A stretch of DNA of 64,000 nt from Hygrophila difformis (lineage: Eukaryota; Streptophyta; Magnoliopsida; Lamiales; Acanthaceae): positions 15,113,917 to 15,177,916 of the forward strand of contig JAOANR010000015.1 of assembly GCA_030278955.1 (NCBI GenBank). The letters are read 5' to 3'. Shown piece after piece: positions 34,760 through 45,675 of this stretch. The position numbers and the translations under genes are program-made. How positions within the stretch are numbered: position 1 is the first letter of the stretch; each line of letters starts with the position of its first letter. Below the pieces are notes generated by a model. It saw nothing but the letters and a program-made list of their open reading frames with translations, ran no database searches and was not told the origin of the DNA.

Positions 34760-35870
34760 TTTCACACCTACAAATAAAACAATATTAAAATCAATATGGA
34801 TACGTACGAAACCCATGCAAATACATTCCTACACCTCTAGGTACAACTAAAATCTACCCACATTGCTTCATGGTCAAAAATGAACATCAACTACTACTAA
34901 ATTCCTTCTACAGTGGCATAACAACCTCACAAAATGAATCACAAACATTGTAATAACAACACCGAACCCTCTATGCATCAAATTTCAGTAAATAACCTTT
35001 ATGAATCATTATGCTTTCCTTAAATACTAACTCTATATACAGTAAAACAGTAGCTATAAAATGTTCCTTTCACAAAAACACCACTATTGTTGCCATTACA
35101 CATCATTTGAGGTTGTTGTTTTCCTCTTCAACAATACGATAAAAATTTCATACAAATAAGCCCTATCTTTCTTATTTTTCTTGTTCTCACCTTACAATAT
35201 CTAAACATTCCGCCAAATCACAAAAATACGAATTATTCTTCTCATTGCACATCATTCCTTAAGGATTTTATCATCTTCAAGAACATTAAAAAGTCAGGCA
35301 GAACTTAATAAATAAGCCCTATTTTTCTTGTTCTCACCTTCTAGTCTTCTCCGTGCTCGTGACGTCGTCCCACACTGACTCCGCTGCCGTCGATCGATTT
35401 GCCTTGCGAAGCTCGGTCCTCCTACTTGCTCGAGCTCTTTACTGGTGAGAGAAGGGAGAGCCCGATCGAACACGGAGAGACGTTGGAGGGAGAGGGAGTT
35501 TAGGGCATTTGGAGTATTTAGGTATTTTCTCATAAAGGGTATTTCAGTATTTTCATGTTTGCTTTAATTAATGTCCTTGTTTAGTTTTTTGTTTAAGTTT
35601 ACTAATTAACATGGCCTAAACTCTAATGATTTAAAAGGTGGGGTTTTGACTGAAATAAACTTTGGGTTATGGGGACTGGGCTGGGGTTTTCCCAAAAAAC
35701 TAACATATGGGCCGAGGACATTGGACTTCAGATTGAGTTGGGTAATACCCAAATAAGTGGTGGATCACGGGAAACACTAAAGGCGAATAAATGTTGGGCT
35801 AAAGGAATAATAGTCTAAACCCTTTAACGAGCCCAGTGCAATTTTGAAGGTGACGATGTCAGTCTCGATT
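34760..35870. other. No recognisable gene
   Basis: AT-rich with short frames. 35330-35500 is richer in GC, with a CTCCGTG..GTCGATCG stretch. It may be the 5' end of the MuDR-type gene (minus strand) or a MULE terminus, but no inverted partner was found on the left. Confidence 0.3.
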
Positions 35871-35875
35871 CTAGA

Positions 35876-36181
35876 ATGGGTGTTGAGGTTTCAGTGGGGT
35901 TGGTGAGTTCTGAGGTTCTAGAGGACAAGGGAGTTGAACTAGGGTTGCGGGAGGAGAGTCCCGTGGGAGTGGAGGTAGAGGAATCTATTGGAGATGGAGA
36001 AGTGGACATAGTGGCGATGGAAGGACAACCCGAAGAAGGGGAGGGAGTCGAGTCCAACATTGGAGGAGAGGGATATCAAGGGGTGTTGTCTGAAATTGGG
36101 AAGGTTCAGGAGGCCTTGACTAAGGTTCTGGAAATAAGGAAGGGGCTTCAGGGAGGGGCCGTAAGAAAAGGCGAAAGGTGA
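35876..36181 (+). CDS. Acidic open frame of unknown origin
   Basis: An open frame of 101 residues, rich in Glu, Gly and Val (GVEVEESIGDGEVDIV), continuing out of frame into basic KGER-type sequence. It lies just upstream of the old copia integrase and on the same strand, so it may be the decayed gag region. No domain or zinc knuckle is seen. Low confidence that it is a gene. Confidence 0.2.
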   Translation: MGVEVSVGLVSSEVLEDKGVELGLREESPVGVEVEESIGDGEVDIVAMEGQPEEGEGVESNIGGEGYQGVLSEIGKVQEALTKVLEIRKGLQGGAVRKGER

Positions 36182-36399
36182 CTTCCAAAGGTTGCAGCGG
36201 TCAATTGCGGGGGCAGAAGGGAGAAGAAAGACATTGCACGATTTTACAAAATTGCAATTTGCCACTATTCGGGTGAATGTTGGTATCAGACTCATTGAAT
36301 TTGTGGAGGCGGAAGAGATTGTTGGATTGGCCGAAATGTTGGGACTGGGTTGCTTACAGGGGAGGGAAGTTGCTATTGGTAGGATTAGGGGAGAGTTGG

Positions 36400-37604
36400 A
36401 GGGTGATTTATGGGGTCCTGCCCCCATTGTCTCATATGATGGTTTTCGTTACTATGGTGCTTTCATTGATGATTTCTCTTACTTCACGTGGATTTAATTA
36501 TCCTTTACGAGCTAAATCCGAATTCTATGATGTCTTGGTTAAATTCCACAAGTTTGTTAGCACTCAGTGTGTTGTTAGCGTTAAACAGTTTCAAAGTGAT
36601 GGTGGTTCCGATTTCATTAACACTCGTGTTCGCAATTTTTTTTACTCTCATGGGATTCATCATCGCCTTTCTTGCCCGTATACTCGGCACCAGAATGGGT
36701 GTGCCGAATGGAAGCATCGACATCTTGTTGAAACTGGTCTCTCTATGCTGCTCATGCTCTGACTACTCTCTGGTTTCATGCATTTGCCACAGCCGCCTAT
36801 GTCATCAACCGTCTCCCCTCGTCGGTTTTACATTCAAAGTACCCATTTGAGCTTCTCTTTGGTACAACTCCTCACTGCCAGAATTTCAAGCCTTTTGATT
36901 GTCTGGTATATCCCTAAGTGCGTCATTATGCTCCTCACAAACTTGCTCCTCGCAGTGCTCAGTGTATTTTCTTGCGCTATGATTTCATCTTATAGAGGTT
37001 TTAAGTGCTACGATCCAGCCACTTCTCGCATCTACTGCACATGGCATGCTCAATTTGATGAATATTATTTCACTTTTTCTGCTTCTGGTACCGCATCTCC
37101 TTGTGCAAAGTTGGACATTACTTCCTTCTTTGAAGGTTACTCGGCACCTCGGCCCCCAGTTCACTTCTCCTCCATCGCCTTTTTTGCCTTTGTCCTCACT
37201 GTGCTCTGGTCGTGTCCCTCTCTTGCCGTCTCCATCTCCTCTGGCTTCCCAGCCAGCTGTACGTTTTGGAGTCCGCATCATCAAACCCTCTTCCTACTCC
37301 AGCGGCTCCACGATCCACCCATCCTATGATTACCAGCTCTAAGGCAGGAATCTTCAAACCGCAGTATCCGGTCGACCTTGCTACTTCTCCTCTTCTGTCA
37401 ACTTTGACCGCCTCCACTACTCCTCGAGGCTTTCAATCTGCCATTAAGCATCCTAACTGGCTCTCTGCTATGCTAGGCGAAACGGATTCTCTTCATGCTA
37501 ATCGCACTTGGGATCTTGCTCCTCTTCCTCCAAAACTAATATTGTTGGTTTCAATGTTTTAGCTGATATGCTAGGCGAAATGGATTCTCTTTATGGCCTT
37601 CGCC
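36400..37604 (+). pseudogene. Old copia element, left part (integrase and start of RT)
   Basis: Decayed Ty1/copia pol. Integrase motifs FIDDFS (36463), QFQSDGG (about 36587), a stretch ending in HQNGCAEWKHRHL (about 36690) and the later linker up to TWDLAPLPP (about 37507) occur in order but in shifting frames. The sequence is cut at 37604 by the younger copia element, just after a piece reading SLYGLR. The bases before the cut (37545-37604) are a mosaic of copia fragments out of order. Confidence 0.75.
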
Positions 37605-37908
37605 TGTTGAAAAACGACATAAACATCAAATGCCGTAAAAGTAACATGAATCGCCGAAGTCCAATAAGGAGGCTTATCTACCTCGCCGAAAAGCTTGAAG
37701 CCACAATAAGAACAGTATTAGCATGTGTTCATTGTCTGTTGTTTATTTTCGATTCAATAAATAGGTACTTCCATTGTTGTAAAAAACAGAGCGAAGCAAA
37801 GCAAGATATACAAAGCAGCTTTAGCTAAACAACTCTCCACTTTTAGTTATCATTTTTAGATATCAAAAGTGTAAAGTGTTCTTGTGTGTGTGGGATTTCA
37901 AATCTACA
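37605..37908 (+). repeat. 5' LTR of the younger copia element
   Basis: Starts TGTTGAAAAACG, ends ..AAATCTACA, with a CTATAAATAGG-like box (CAATAAATAGG) near 37760 that would be the TATA region. Confidence 0.85.
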
Positions 37909-37910
37909 AA

Positions 37911-37924
37911 TTGGTATCAGAGCC
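37911..37924 (-). other. Primer binding site
   Basis: TTGGTATCAGAGCC two bases after the LTR end matches the 3' end of initiator tRNA-Met, the usual copia primer. Confidence 0.8.
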
Positions 37925-38518
37925 ATTTGGCTAATCCCAGGGGAAGTGAAAGAAAGAGTACGAAAATTGGGGAACACATTGTAGCCGTTCCAATCACCAT
38001 ATTCTCTCCCGCCGCTGTGCTCCTCTTCACCGACGGACATCATCCACAGCTGCACCGCAGCAGCTCTCTCCCATCCAGCGATCTCAGGCACCGTCAACGC
38101 CACCGCCGTCTACAAGAGCCGCCGCAACAGTGCCTGTCGACCTTCGTCGTCGGTGCCGCTGCTCACTGGAATCTCAGAGTTCTTTTGATTTCTGGAAGAC
38201 TCCGTATTGAAGGCACTTGGTCATACACACAAGTGATCGGTGGCAATTAAAGGAGTAAGTAAAAAGAAAAATAATTAAAGGAGTTGTGAGCCAATTTCAT
38301 CCCGTAGCTCTCTCTGTTATTATCTTCTCTGCTCTATATCCAAAGTGGAGCATTAAAGGGAGCTGCCACATTTTAAATACGTTGAAAAACACCCCTATTT
38401 ATTTAGGGACAGTGCCCAATTAATTGGCCAACTACCAAAATTAATTTGTGTAGCTGACAAAATACTTATATTATAGGGGTGGGGTTATTATTAAAAAATA
38501 TATATATATTCAGGTGAA

Positions 38519-41500
38519 ATGGCAAATATCACGGGACAAATGCCACTGCCGCAGCTTATGAAAGTAAATTGCGAGAAATGGAGTATTCAAATGAAAGCCC
38601 TTCTCGGAGCTCAAGATGCATGGGACGTTGTTCAAAATGGTTTTGAAAAACTTGAAAATACGGGAAAATTGACTGCAGCTGAACAAAAAGCATTGAAAGA
38701 TGCGCGGTCCAAAGATAGCGGAGCCCTGTACATGTTATTCTGAGCCGTTGACGAATTAGGCTTCGAAAAAATATCCGGTGCCACCACCTCAAAAAGAAGC
38801 GTGGGACATCCTTGAAAAATCATTCAAAGGAGCCGACCGGGTAAAGCAAGTGCGTCTCCAAACCCTTCGTGGAGAGCTTGAAAGCATGAAAATGAAGGAG
38901 TCAGAAAACGTGTCTAACTACATCACATGTGTCCAGACCGTGGCAAACCAACTCAAACGGAATGGAGAAGAATTGTCCGATGCCAGAATTGTGGAGAAAA
39001 TATTGAGATCATTAACCAATGATTTCGAAAATGTTGTGTGTGCAATTGAAGAATCAAAAGACCTCAAAGTGCTCACCGTTGAAGAGCTCGCTAGATCTCT
39101 CGAAGCACATGAACAAAGGAAAAAGAAAAAGAAAGAGGAGTCACTCGACCAGGCACTCCAGACGAAGGCATCAATTAAAGATGAAAAGGTTCTCTACAGT
39201 CGAAACTTTCGGGGGAGAGGACGTGACCGTGACAATCATGGACACGGTCGTGGTATCCAAGGCAACAATTATGAAGGATACCATAGGAACAAATTTTAAG
39301 GAAGTCAAACAAACTGGCGTGGAAGAGGACGCTCTCGAGGAAAAGGCGGTTGATCAAATTATTCCCACGTCAAATGCCAAAAGTGCCACAAGTATGGTCA
39401 CCATGCCGAAGATTGCACCAACGGGGTTGTTACAATTGTTGCAAGATGTGACACTTTGCAAAAGAGTGTCGGGCCAACAGACGAGTGGAAGAGACAACCA
39501 ACCTAGTAGTGGAAGACAAAGCAAATAGAGGTGTTCTCATGATGGCGCACAACGATGTCAACGATGACACATCCTGGTACCTCAATTCTAGAGCAAGCAA
39601 CCACCTGTGCTATGATGAGCATCTATTCAAAGAAATGCAAAAAGTTGACAATGGTCATGTATCATTCGGAAATGCATCAAAAGTGCAAGTCAAAGGCCGT
39701 GGTACGATATGTTTCACACAGAATGATGGCTTGATAGGGACAATCCAAGATGTCTACTATGTCCCAGACCTCAAAAACAACATCTTGAGTCTTGGCCAGC
39801 TCGCAGAGAAAGGTTACTCAACCTTTCTAAAGGATCAGTTGCTGCACCTGAAAGACAAGCAAGGACGTCTGATAGCTCGAGTCGAAATGGAGAGAAATCG
39901 GATGTACAAGTTGAACCTGAGAAGCTTGCAAGGGAAATGCTTACAAGTCAAAGAAGTAGATAAAGCGTCGCTATGGCATCATCGCTTTGTCCAGTTACAT
40001 TATGATGGCCTGAAAAAGCTAATGAAGATGAACATGCTGAAAGGACTGCCTAGCATGGATTTTGGAGGAGAATTCTGTGAAAATTATGTACTCGGGAAGC
40101 AAACAAGAGCCTCATTTCAGAAGAAGGCCGAATATGAAGCGAAGCATCCACTTGAGCTGATCCACATCGATATATGTGGACCAATTACTCCCGAATCTTT
40201 CAGCGGAAAGAGACGTGGGTCTATTTGCTTCATCTCTTTCATCGGAAAGCGAAACTTCATCTCTTTCATCGATGATTTCTCTCGAAGGACGTGGGTCTAT
40301 TTGCTGAAGGAAAAATCCGAGGCATTCAAGGTGTTCAAAATATTCAAGGCGAGTGTTGAAAAAGAAACTGGCAGATCCATCAAAGCAATTCGATCTGATA
40401 GAGGAGGTGAATACACCTCGACAACCTTCCGAGAGTACTGTGAACGAGAAGGCATAAGAAGATTTCTGGCAGCACCGTACTCGCCCCAACAAAATGGAGT
40501 AGCTGAAAGGAAGAATAGGAGCATCCTAGATATGGTTCGGTCGATGCTGAAAAGCAAGAAGATGCCCAAAGAGTTCTGGGCAGAAGCTGTGATGTGCGCC
40601 GTCTACATACAAAATCGGTGCCCACACATGAAGCTGAAGAATCGAACACCACTGGAAGCATGGAGTGGTAAGAAGCCTACCATCTCTCATCTAAAAATAT
40701 TCGGTAGTGTAGCCTATGCACATGTACCAGATCCGCAAAGGATGAAGCTGGATGATAAAAGAAAAGCATATGTTTTTATCGGAAATGATGGACTGACAAA
40801 AGGGTATAAGTTGTATGACCCGATAAGCAAGAAGGTGATACTCAGTCGAAATGTGCGAGTGAATGAGGCAAGTGAATGGGACTGGAATAACTCAAAGGAA
40901 GTTACCAATGAAGTCGCAGAATCGTCCGTTGTTTTTCCGACAGTTCTATCAACAGATCCTGAAATTGTTGAAGAAAAGGAAGTAGAAGATGAGCCACGAC
41001 AACCCCGAATGAGAAGTCTCCAAGATTTGTACGACTCTACAGAGGTACATCTTGTATGTTTGTTGGCAGATGCTGAAAATATCAAGTATGAAGATGCCGT
41101 ATTAGATGAAAAATGGAAGGCAGTCATGGATGACGAAATTGAAGCCATTGAGCGCAACAACACATGGGAACTCACTGAATTGCTCAAAAGAAGTCAGGCC
41201 ATTGGAGTGAAATGGGTCTATAAGAAAAAGATGAAGTCAGGCCATTGAACGATACAAAGCTCGGCTTGTTGCAAAGGGATACAAGCAAAGGAAGGAATCG
41301 ATTATGATGAAGTCTTTGCCCCTGTCGCAAGAATGGAGACAATCCGGCAACTCATTTCTCAAGTTGCTCAGTACAAATGGCCAATATTCCAAATGGATGT
41401 CAAGACAGCATTCTTGAATGGTGTACTCGAAGAAGGAGTCTACATTGAGCAACCACCAGGTTATCTGAAACTTGGAGGAGAAACAAAGGTGTTGAAGTTG

Positions 41501-42604
41501 AAGAAGGCGCTTTTACGGGCTAAAGCAAGCACCGCGAGCGTGGAATACTCGCATTGATGCATATTTCAATGAGAATGGGTTTGTGCAATGTCCCTACGAG
41601 CATGCCCTCTACATCAAGAAAAATGGAGGTAACATTTTATTTGTTGCTCTTTATGTTGATGACCTCATTTTCATGGGTAACAGTGATGAGATGATAGAAG
41701 ACTTCAAGAGAAGAATGAAACAGGAGTTTGAGATGACTGATTTAGGCTTGATGAAGTTCTTCATTGGTCTAGAAGTTAGACAAACCGAAAGAGGCATCTT
41801 TGTATCACAGGACACATATGCGAAGAAGATCTTGAAAGAATTCAAGATGGAGAAGTGCAGCCCCATATCAACACCTATGGAACCTGGAGCAAAACTTTCA
41901 AAGTTTGATGAAGGAGAACATGTTGATCCAGAAAGGTACAGAAGCTTGGTTGGAAGCCTTCACTACCTCACATGCACAAGGCCAGATATTGTACTAAGTG
42001 TTGGCGTAGTAAGTCGGTTTATGGAGAACCCAACTTACTCACACTGGAAGGCGTTAAAGAGAATCCTCAGATACATTCAAGGAACAGCGTCACATGGATT
42101 GTTCTACTCGAGGACAGAAGATTACAAGCTGATTGGATACTCTGACAGTGATTGGTGTGGAGATATTGATGATCGAAAAAGTACTGTAGGGTACGTGTTT
42201 TTATGGGGAATACTGCTTTCACTTGGCTTTCAAAGAAGCAGCCGATTGTGATGCTCTCAACATGTGAAGCTGAATATATAGCAGCATCCTGGTGTGTATG
42301 TCATGTTGTATGACTCAGAAATCTATTGAGCAAGGTGAAGATTAAGCAGTCAAACGGAACAGTGATTCACATAGACAACAAATCCGCAATTGAATTGGCG
42401 AAGAATCCAGTGAATCATGAAAGGAGCAAACACATTGATGTTCGTTTCCACTTTATCCGAGATCATGTGAAAAGCGGAAATGTGGAACTAATGCATGTGG
42501 CAAGCCAAGAACAAGTGGCAGACATATTTACAAAGCCATTGCCGAAGCTACTGCTGGACAAGTTCAAGAAGATGATAGGGATGATAGATGGCAGAAGCAT
42601 TTGA
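38519..42604 (+). pseudogene. Copia gag-pol (gag, protease, integrase, RT, RNase H), broken
   Basis: Gag starts at 38519 and is cut by a TGA at 38743; the rest (38778-39299) is in another frame. The CCHC knuckle CQKCHKYGHHAEDC is at about 39382 in a third frame. Pol runs open from 39485 to 41248: protease-type SRASNHLC, integrase WHHRF, FIDDFSRRTWVYLLKEK, SDRGGEYTS and PQQNGVAERKNR. About 24 residues around GKRRGSICF/GKRNFISF are locally duplicated. A short duplication of AAGTCAGGCCATTG at 41190/41235 breaks the frame before the RT. RT motifs follow in shifting frames: QMDVKTAFLNG, LYVDDLIFMGN. RNase H reads SDSDWCGD and DIFTKPLP. At least five frame breaks make it inactive. Confidence 0.88.
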
Positions 42605-42609
42605 AGTTT

Positions 42610-42621
42610 ACGGGGGAGTTT
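42610..42621 (+). other. Polypurine tract
   Basis: ACGGGGGAGTTT directly before the 3' LTR of the younger copia element; used for plus-strand priming. Confidence 0.7.
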
Positions 42622-42915
42622 TGTTGAAAAACGGCATAGACATCAAATGTCGTAAAAGTAACAGGAATCGCCGACGTCCAATAAGGAGGCTCATCTACCT
42701 CGCCGAAAAGCTTGAAGCCACAATAAGAACAGTATTAGCATGTGTTTGTTGTCTGTTGTTTATTTTCGATTCTATAAATAGGTACTTCCATTGTTGTAAA
42801 AAACAGAGCAAAGCAAAGCAAGATATACAAAGCAGCTTTAGCTAAACAACTCTCCGCTTTTAGTTATCGTTTTTAGATATCAAAAGTGTAAAGTGTTCTT
42901 GTGTGTGTGGGATTT
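42622..42915 (+). repeat. 3' LTR of the younger copia element, tail missing
   Basis: Matches the 5' LTR to GTGGGATTT, then switches to TTAGCTAAACAATTCTC, a near copy of the LTR's own internal word at about 42837, and then to flanking copia DNA. Confidence 0.85.
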
Positions 42916-42946
42916 TAGCTAAACAATTCTCTTTATGGCCTTCGCC

Positions 42947-43970
42947 ATGCTCCCCTTGCCTGGTTTCAATGTTTTAGCAGCTTCTTCATTAGTCTCGGCT
43001 TTCGGCTGTGACACTTCCCTTTTCTCCCTTCATTAAGGCTCTTCTGTCCTTTACCTGCTCTTGTATGTGGATGATACTTCTTATTTTAACAGGTAACAAT
43101 CCGTCCCTGCTGAAGAAATTTATTTCTCAAGTAAGCTCCAAGTTTGCTCTCAAGGATTTGGGTATCCCAATATATTTCGTTGGTCTTGAACTTACTCCTC
43201 AACCGAATGGTCTCTTAATTGGGCAAGCAAAGTATGCCCATGATATCCTATCCCGTGCACAGCTACTTGACTCCAAACCTGTTGCTACTCCTCTAGCTGC
43301 TGGTGAAACTCTTGTTCAAGCTGGGACGCCCTTCTCCGATCCATCCTTGTATCGTTCCTTAGTCGGTGCTCTACAATATCTCACTATTACAAAGGCCGGA
43401 TCTCTCATATGCTGTAAATCAGGTTAGTCAATATCTTCAAACACCAACGGAGTCTCCTTTCAATGCTGTCAAGCGCATCCTCCGTTATGTAAAAGGTACT
43501 GTACATCTTGGTCTCTCCTTCACTTGGCAATCAGAGCTCTCTATTCTTGGTCACTCTGATGCCGATTGGGCAAGATGTGTTGACACCTGTCGCTCCACAT
43601 ACCGCTATCAATATTTCTTGGTGGTAATCTTGTTTCTTGGAGTGCTAAGAAACAACCTACTGTTTCTCGCTCCAGTTGTGAATCCGAATACAGAGCTCTT
43701 GCCAATTCAGCGGCTGAAGTCATGTGGCTCTCAAATCTACTTCAAGAACTTCGTCTCTCCACTGCTCCACCTGTTTTGGTGTGTGTTAATAAAAGTGCCA
43801 TCTTTCTCAGTCGTAATGCAATTTCTCACCTCTTGAAATTGATTGCCATTTCACCCATGAATTAGTCTCTGCCCGGAAGCTCTCCACAAAATTCGTGCCT
43901 TCTCACTTGCAAGTCGCTGACATTTTCACTCAGAGTTTACCACGTCCAGCCTTTGAGCTTCTTTGATCCA
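42947..43970 (+). pseudogene. Old copia element, right part (RT and RNase H)
   Basis: This continues the interrupted element: RHAPLAWFQCF, FALKDLGIPIYFVGLEL, YAHDILSRAQLLDSKPV, YRSLVGALQYLTIT, AVNQVSQYLQTP, AVKRILRYVKGT and HSDADWARCVD, then HVADIFTQSLPRP-like residues near 43920. Several frame breaks. No LTR was recognised on either outer side. Confidence 0.8.
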
Positions 43971-44093
43971 AGCTCCCCGTTCGCTTCCATCCCACGCATC
44001 GCTTGACATATTTGCATATAGTATTTGATTCTTGATTTGTAAATCTTCTTTCTACATCATTCCTTTAAAAATCTGTAACATACGACTCCAATA

Positions 44094-44313
44094 GATCTCC
44101 TGGTCTAATGATGCTGTCTGATTTTTGTCTTGGTCGATTTATTATTTATGGTTTGATCTCGTTTTTAATTTTTTCGTCTCCTGTTTTGCTGCTATTGTCT
44201 GTCGTCCATTTGTTATCTTTTGGGTAATGGTGGTGGTTGTATTGCTATTTTGTGGTAGGATTTGTACTTCTTTTGTCCGGAAATAAAATCTTTCTTTTCC
44301 TAAAAAAAAAAAA
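44094..44313 (+). mobile_element. 5'-truncated LINE
   Basis: A 220-bp insert ends in a run of thirteen A. It is flanked by a perfect 14-bp target duplication ATACGACTCCAATA at 44080-44093 and 44314-44327. Its 3' end (TTTGTCCGGAAATAAAATC..poly-A) looks like a plant L1-type LINE tail. It is non-coding. Confidence 0.85.
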
Positions 44314-44635
44314 ATACGACTCCAATAAATTGAGTTGAATATATTATTCAATATACATATTCTTTCACATATGAATAATTGAAATTGCAAAACATAAAGA
44401 AACAAAAAAAGAAAAACGTTAATTATATGTATCAAATCCTTTGCCCCAATTAACATTCAACCTTTTGTGCACCTCAGCTCATGCGACATGCTCATTAATA
44501 TAAAGAAAACCATGGTAACAACCATCCAGAAACTCCAAATCAAATTGCAATCAATAGGAGGGGAAAAAAAACACAAACATAATAATAAGAGACTCCACAC
44601 TTCTAACAAATACAGTGTTCTAACAATAACAGCAA

Positions 44636-45049
44636 CTAAACCAAAGCAGGGTTTTTCCAAGCTTGACACCAAATTTTCTTATTAAATACATTGCGGCGAA
44701 GGCATGGACCATTTTCCCTTACAAACCACTCACAATGTATACGGCATTTGAATGTCAGCTTGAAGTCGTAAACTGCGTAGTTACCGGATCCATGAGCTGT
44801 AGTGAAGTCGCAATAATACTTGGTGCGCGATAGAAGTGTGATGTCGAAACTCCAACGATAGAATTGGGCTGGGGAAAGGGGCAGAACACCAAAATCGTGT
44901 TTCTGGTTGTAGCAGTGGATTGTAATGTTAGTATTATCGGCCATGTCGTTTCTAATCTTCACTTCCATTGCTTGGGGTTTGAACATCATCATATCTTGTA
45001 TCAACAAACATGCAAGAACGACAAGAATTATTTGTCCGGGAGACGCCAT
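44636..45049 (-). CDS. S1 self-incompatibility-like secreted protein (SPH), copy 2
   Basis: Intact single exon, 137 residues from MASPGQ. The signal peptide is nearly identical to that of copy 1. The mature part reads NITIHCYN, FYRWSFD, STKYYCDF, NYAVYDF, CRIHCEWFV..GPC and ends in a CQAWKNP motif, with the same six cysteines. Downstream and upstream DNA also match copy 1, including GAGACTCCACACTTCTAAC after the stop and the TATA region, so the whole locus was duplicated. The differences cluster in the mature protein rather than the signal peptide, which could reflect change in ligand specificity (inference). Confidence 0.9.
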   Translation of the reverse strand: MASPGQIILVVLACLLIQDMMMFKPQAMEVKIRNDMADNTNITIHCYNQKHDFGVLPLSPAQFYRWSFDITLLSRTKYYCDFTTAHGSGNYAVYDFKLTFKCRIHCEWFVRENGPCLRRNVFNKKIWCQAWKNPALV

Positions 45050-45113
45050 TGGAAACAATATATGTGATGTGATTTGGGTGTGTTACTGTGTTAATGAAGC
45101 ATATCGACATGTG

Positions 45114-45124
45114 CTTTATTTATA
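45114..45124 (-). promoter_or_regulatory. TATA box of SPH copy 2
   Basis: The minus strand reads TATAAATAAAG about 65 bases before the start codon, as in copy 1. Confidence 0.75.
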
Positions 45125-45280
45125 GGCATTGGAGAATATAAAGGAGTTTCCTTTATTATTTATTATTAAATATAGTAATACTATATATGCCTTTGAGAAA
45201 GTAGTAATTATAGGTTGTATGTATGTAATGTAATATGCCAAATATGGATTTTATTGCCTTTATTATTTCTTGAGGGGAAT

Positions 45281-45665
45281 GGGAAGAAAAACTCATTTAG
45301 TCCTATAAGTCTTTCAATTTCCAAAATCATCCCACAAACATCGAATTAGACGAATCCGTCCCATAACTACTCCAATCATCACCCAACCCATCCATGAACC
45401 GGTTTTTTTTGCTAATAATCGCTGAACCCGTCCCATCACTTTTCTAATGGAGGGATGGGTTGGGCATGGAGGGATGGGTTGGGCAATGATTAGGGTAGTT
45501 ATGGGATGGCCGGGTTCGGCAATGATTAGCGGGAAAACCAAGTTCATGGACGGGTTTAGCTATGATTAGAGTAGTTATTGGACGGATTCATCTAATTCGA
45601 TATTTGTGGAACTGTTTTGGAAATTTTTTTAAATTATTGGACGATATGTTTTTTTTTTTTTTTCC
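45281..45665. mobile_element. Mutator-type foldback MITE
   Basis: A 385-bp hairpin. GGGAAGAAAAACTC.. folds onto ..TTTTTTTTCC, and CATCGAATTAGACGAATCCG onto its partner at about 45585. The target duplication is TGAGGGGAAT / TTAGGGGAAT (45271-45280, 45666-45675; one mismatch). SPH copy 1 has the uninterrupted site (TTGAGCGGAATGTAATATG near 14610), so the insertion came after the duplication. Confidence 0.88.
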
Positions 45666-45675
45666 TTAGGGGAAT

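Larger units (their letters stand above)
37605..42915 (+). mobile_element. Younger Ty1/copia retrotransposon, nested in the older one
   Basis: The LTRs are about 300 bp: 37605-37908 and 42622-42915, both starting TGTTGAAAAACG. They differ at about a dozen positions. A tRNA-Met-type primer site TTGGTATCAGAGCC follows the left LTR, and a purine tract ACGGGGGAG precedes the right one. Gag and pol lie between. The right LTR lacks the last bases (..CAAATCTACA) found on the left. A normal 5-bp target duplication is absent: the 20-bp word TTCTCTTTATGGCCTTCGCC stands on both outer sides instead. Confidence 0.88.

Noticed and set aside
35824..36427. Minus-strand frames opposite the acidic frame
   Set aside because: Shadow frames of biased sequence; copia motifs downstream are on the plus strand.
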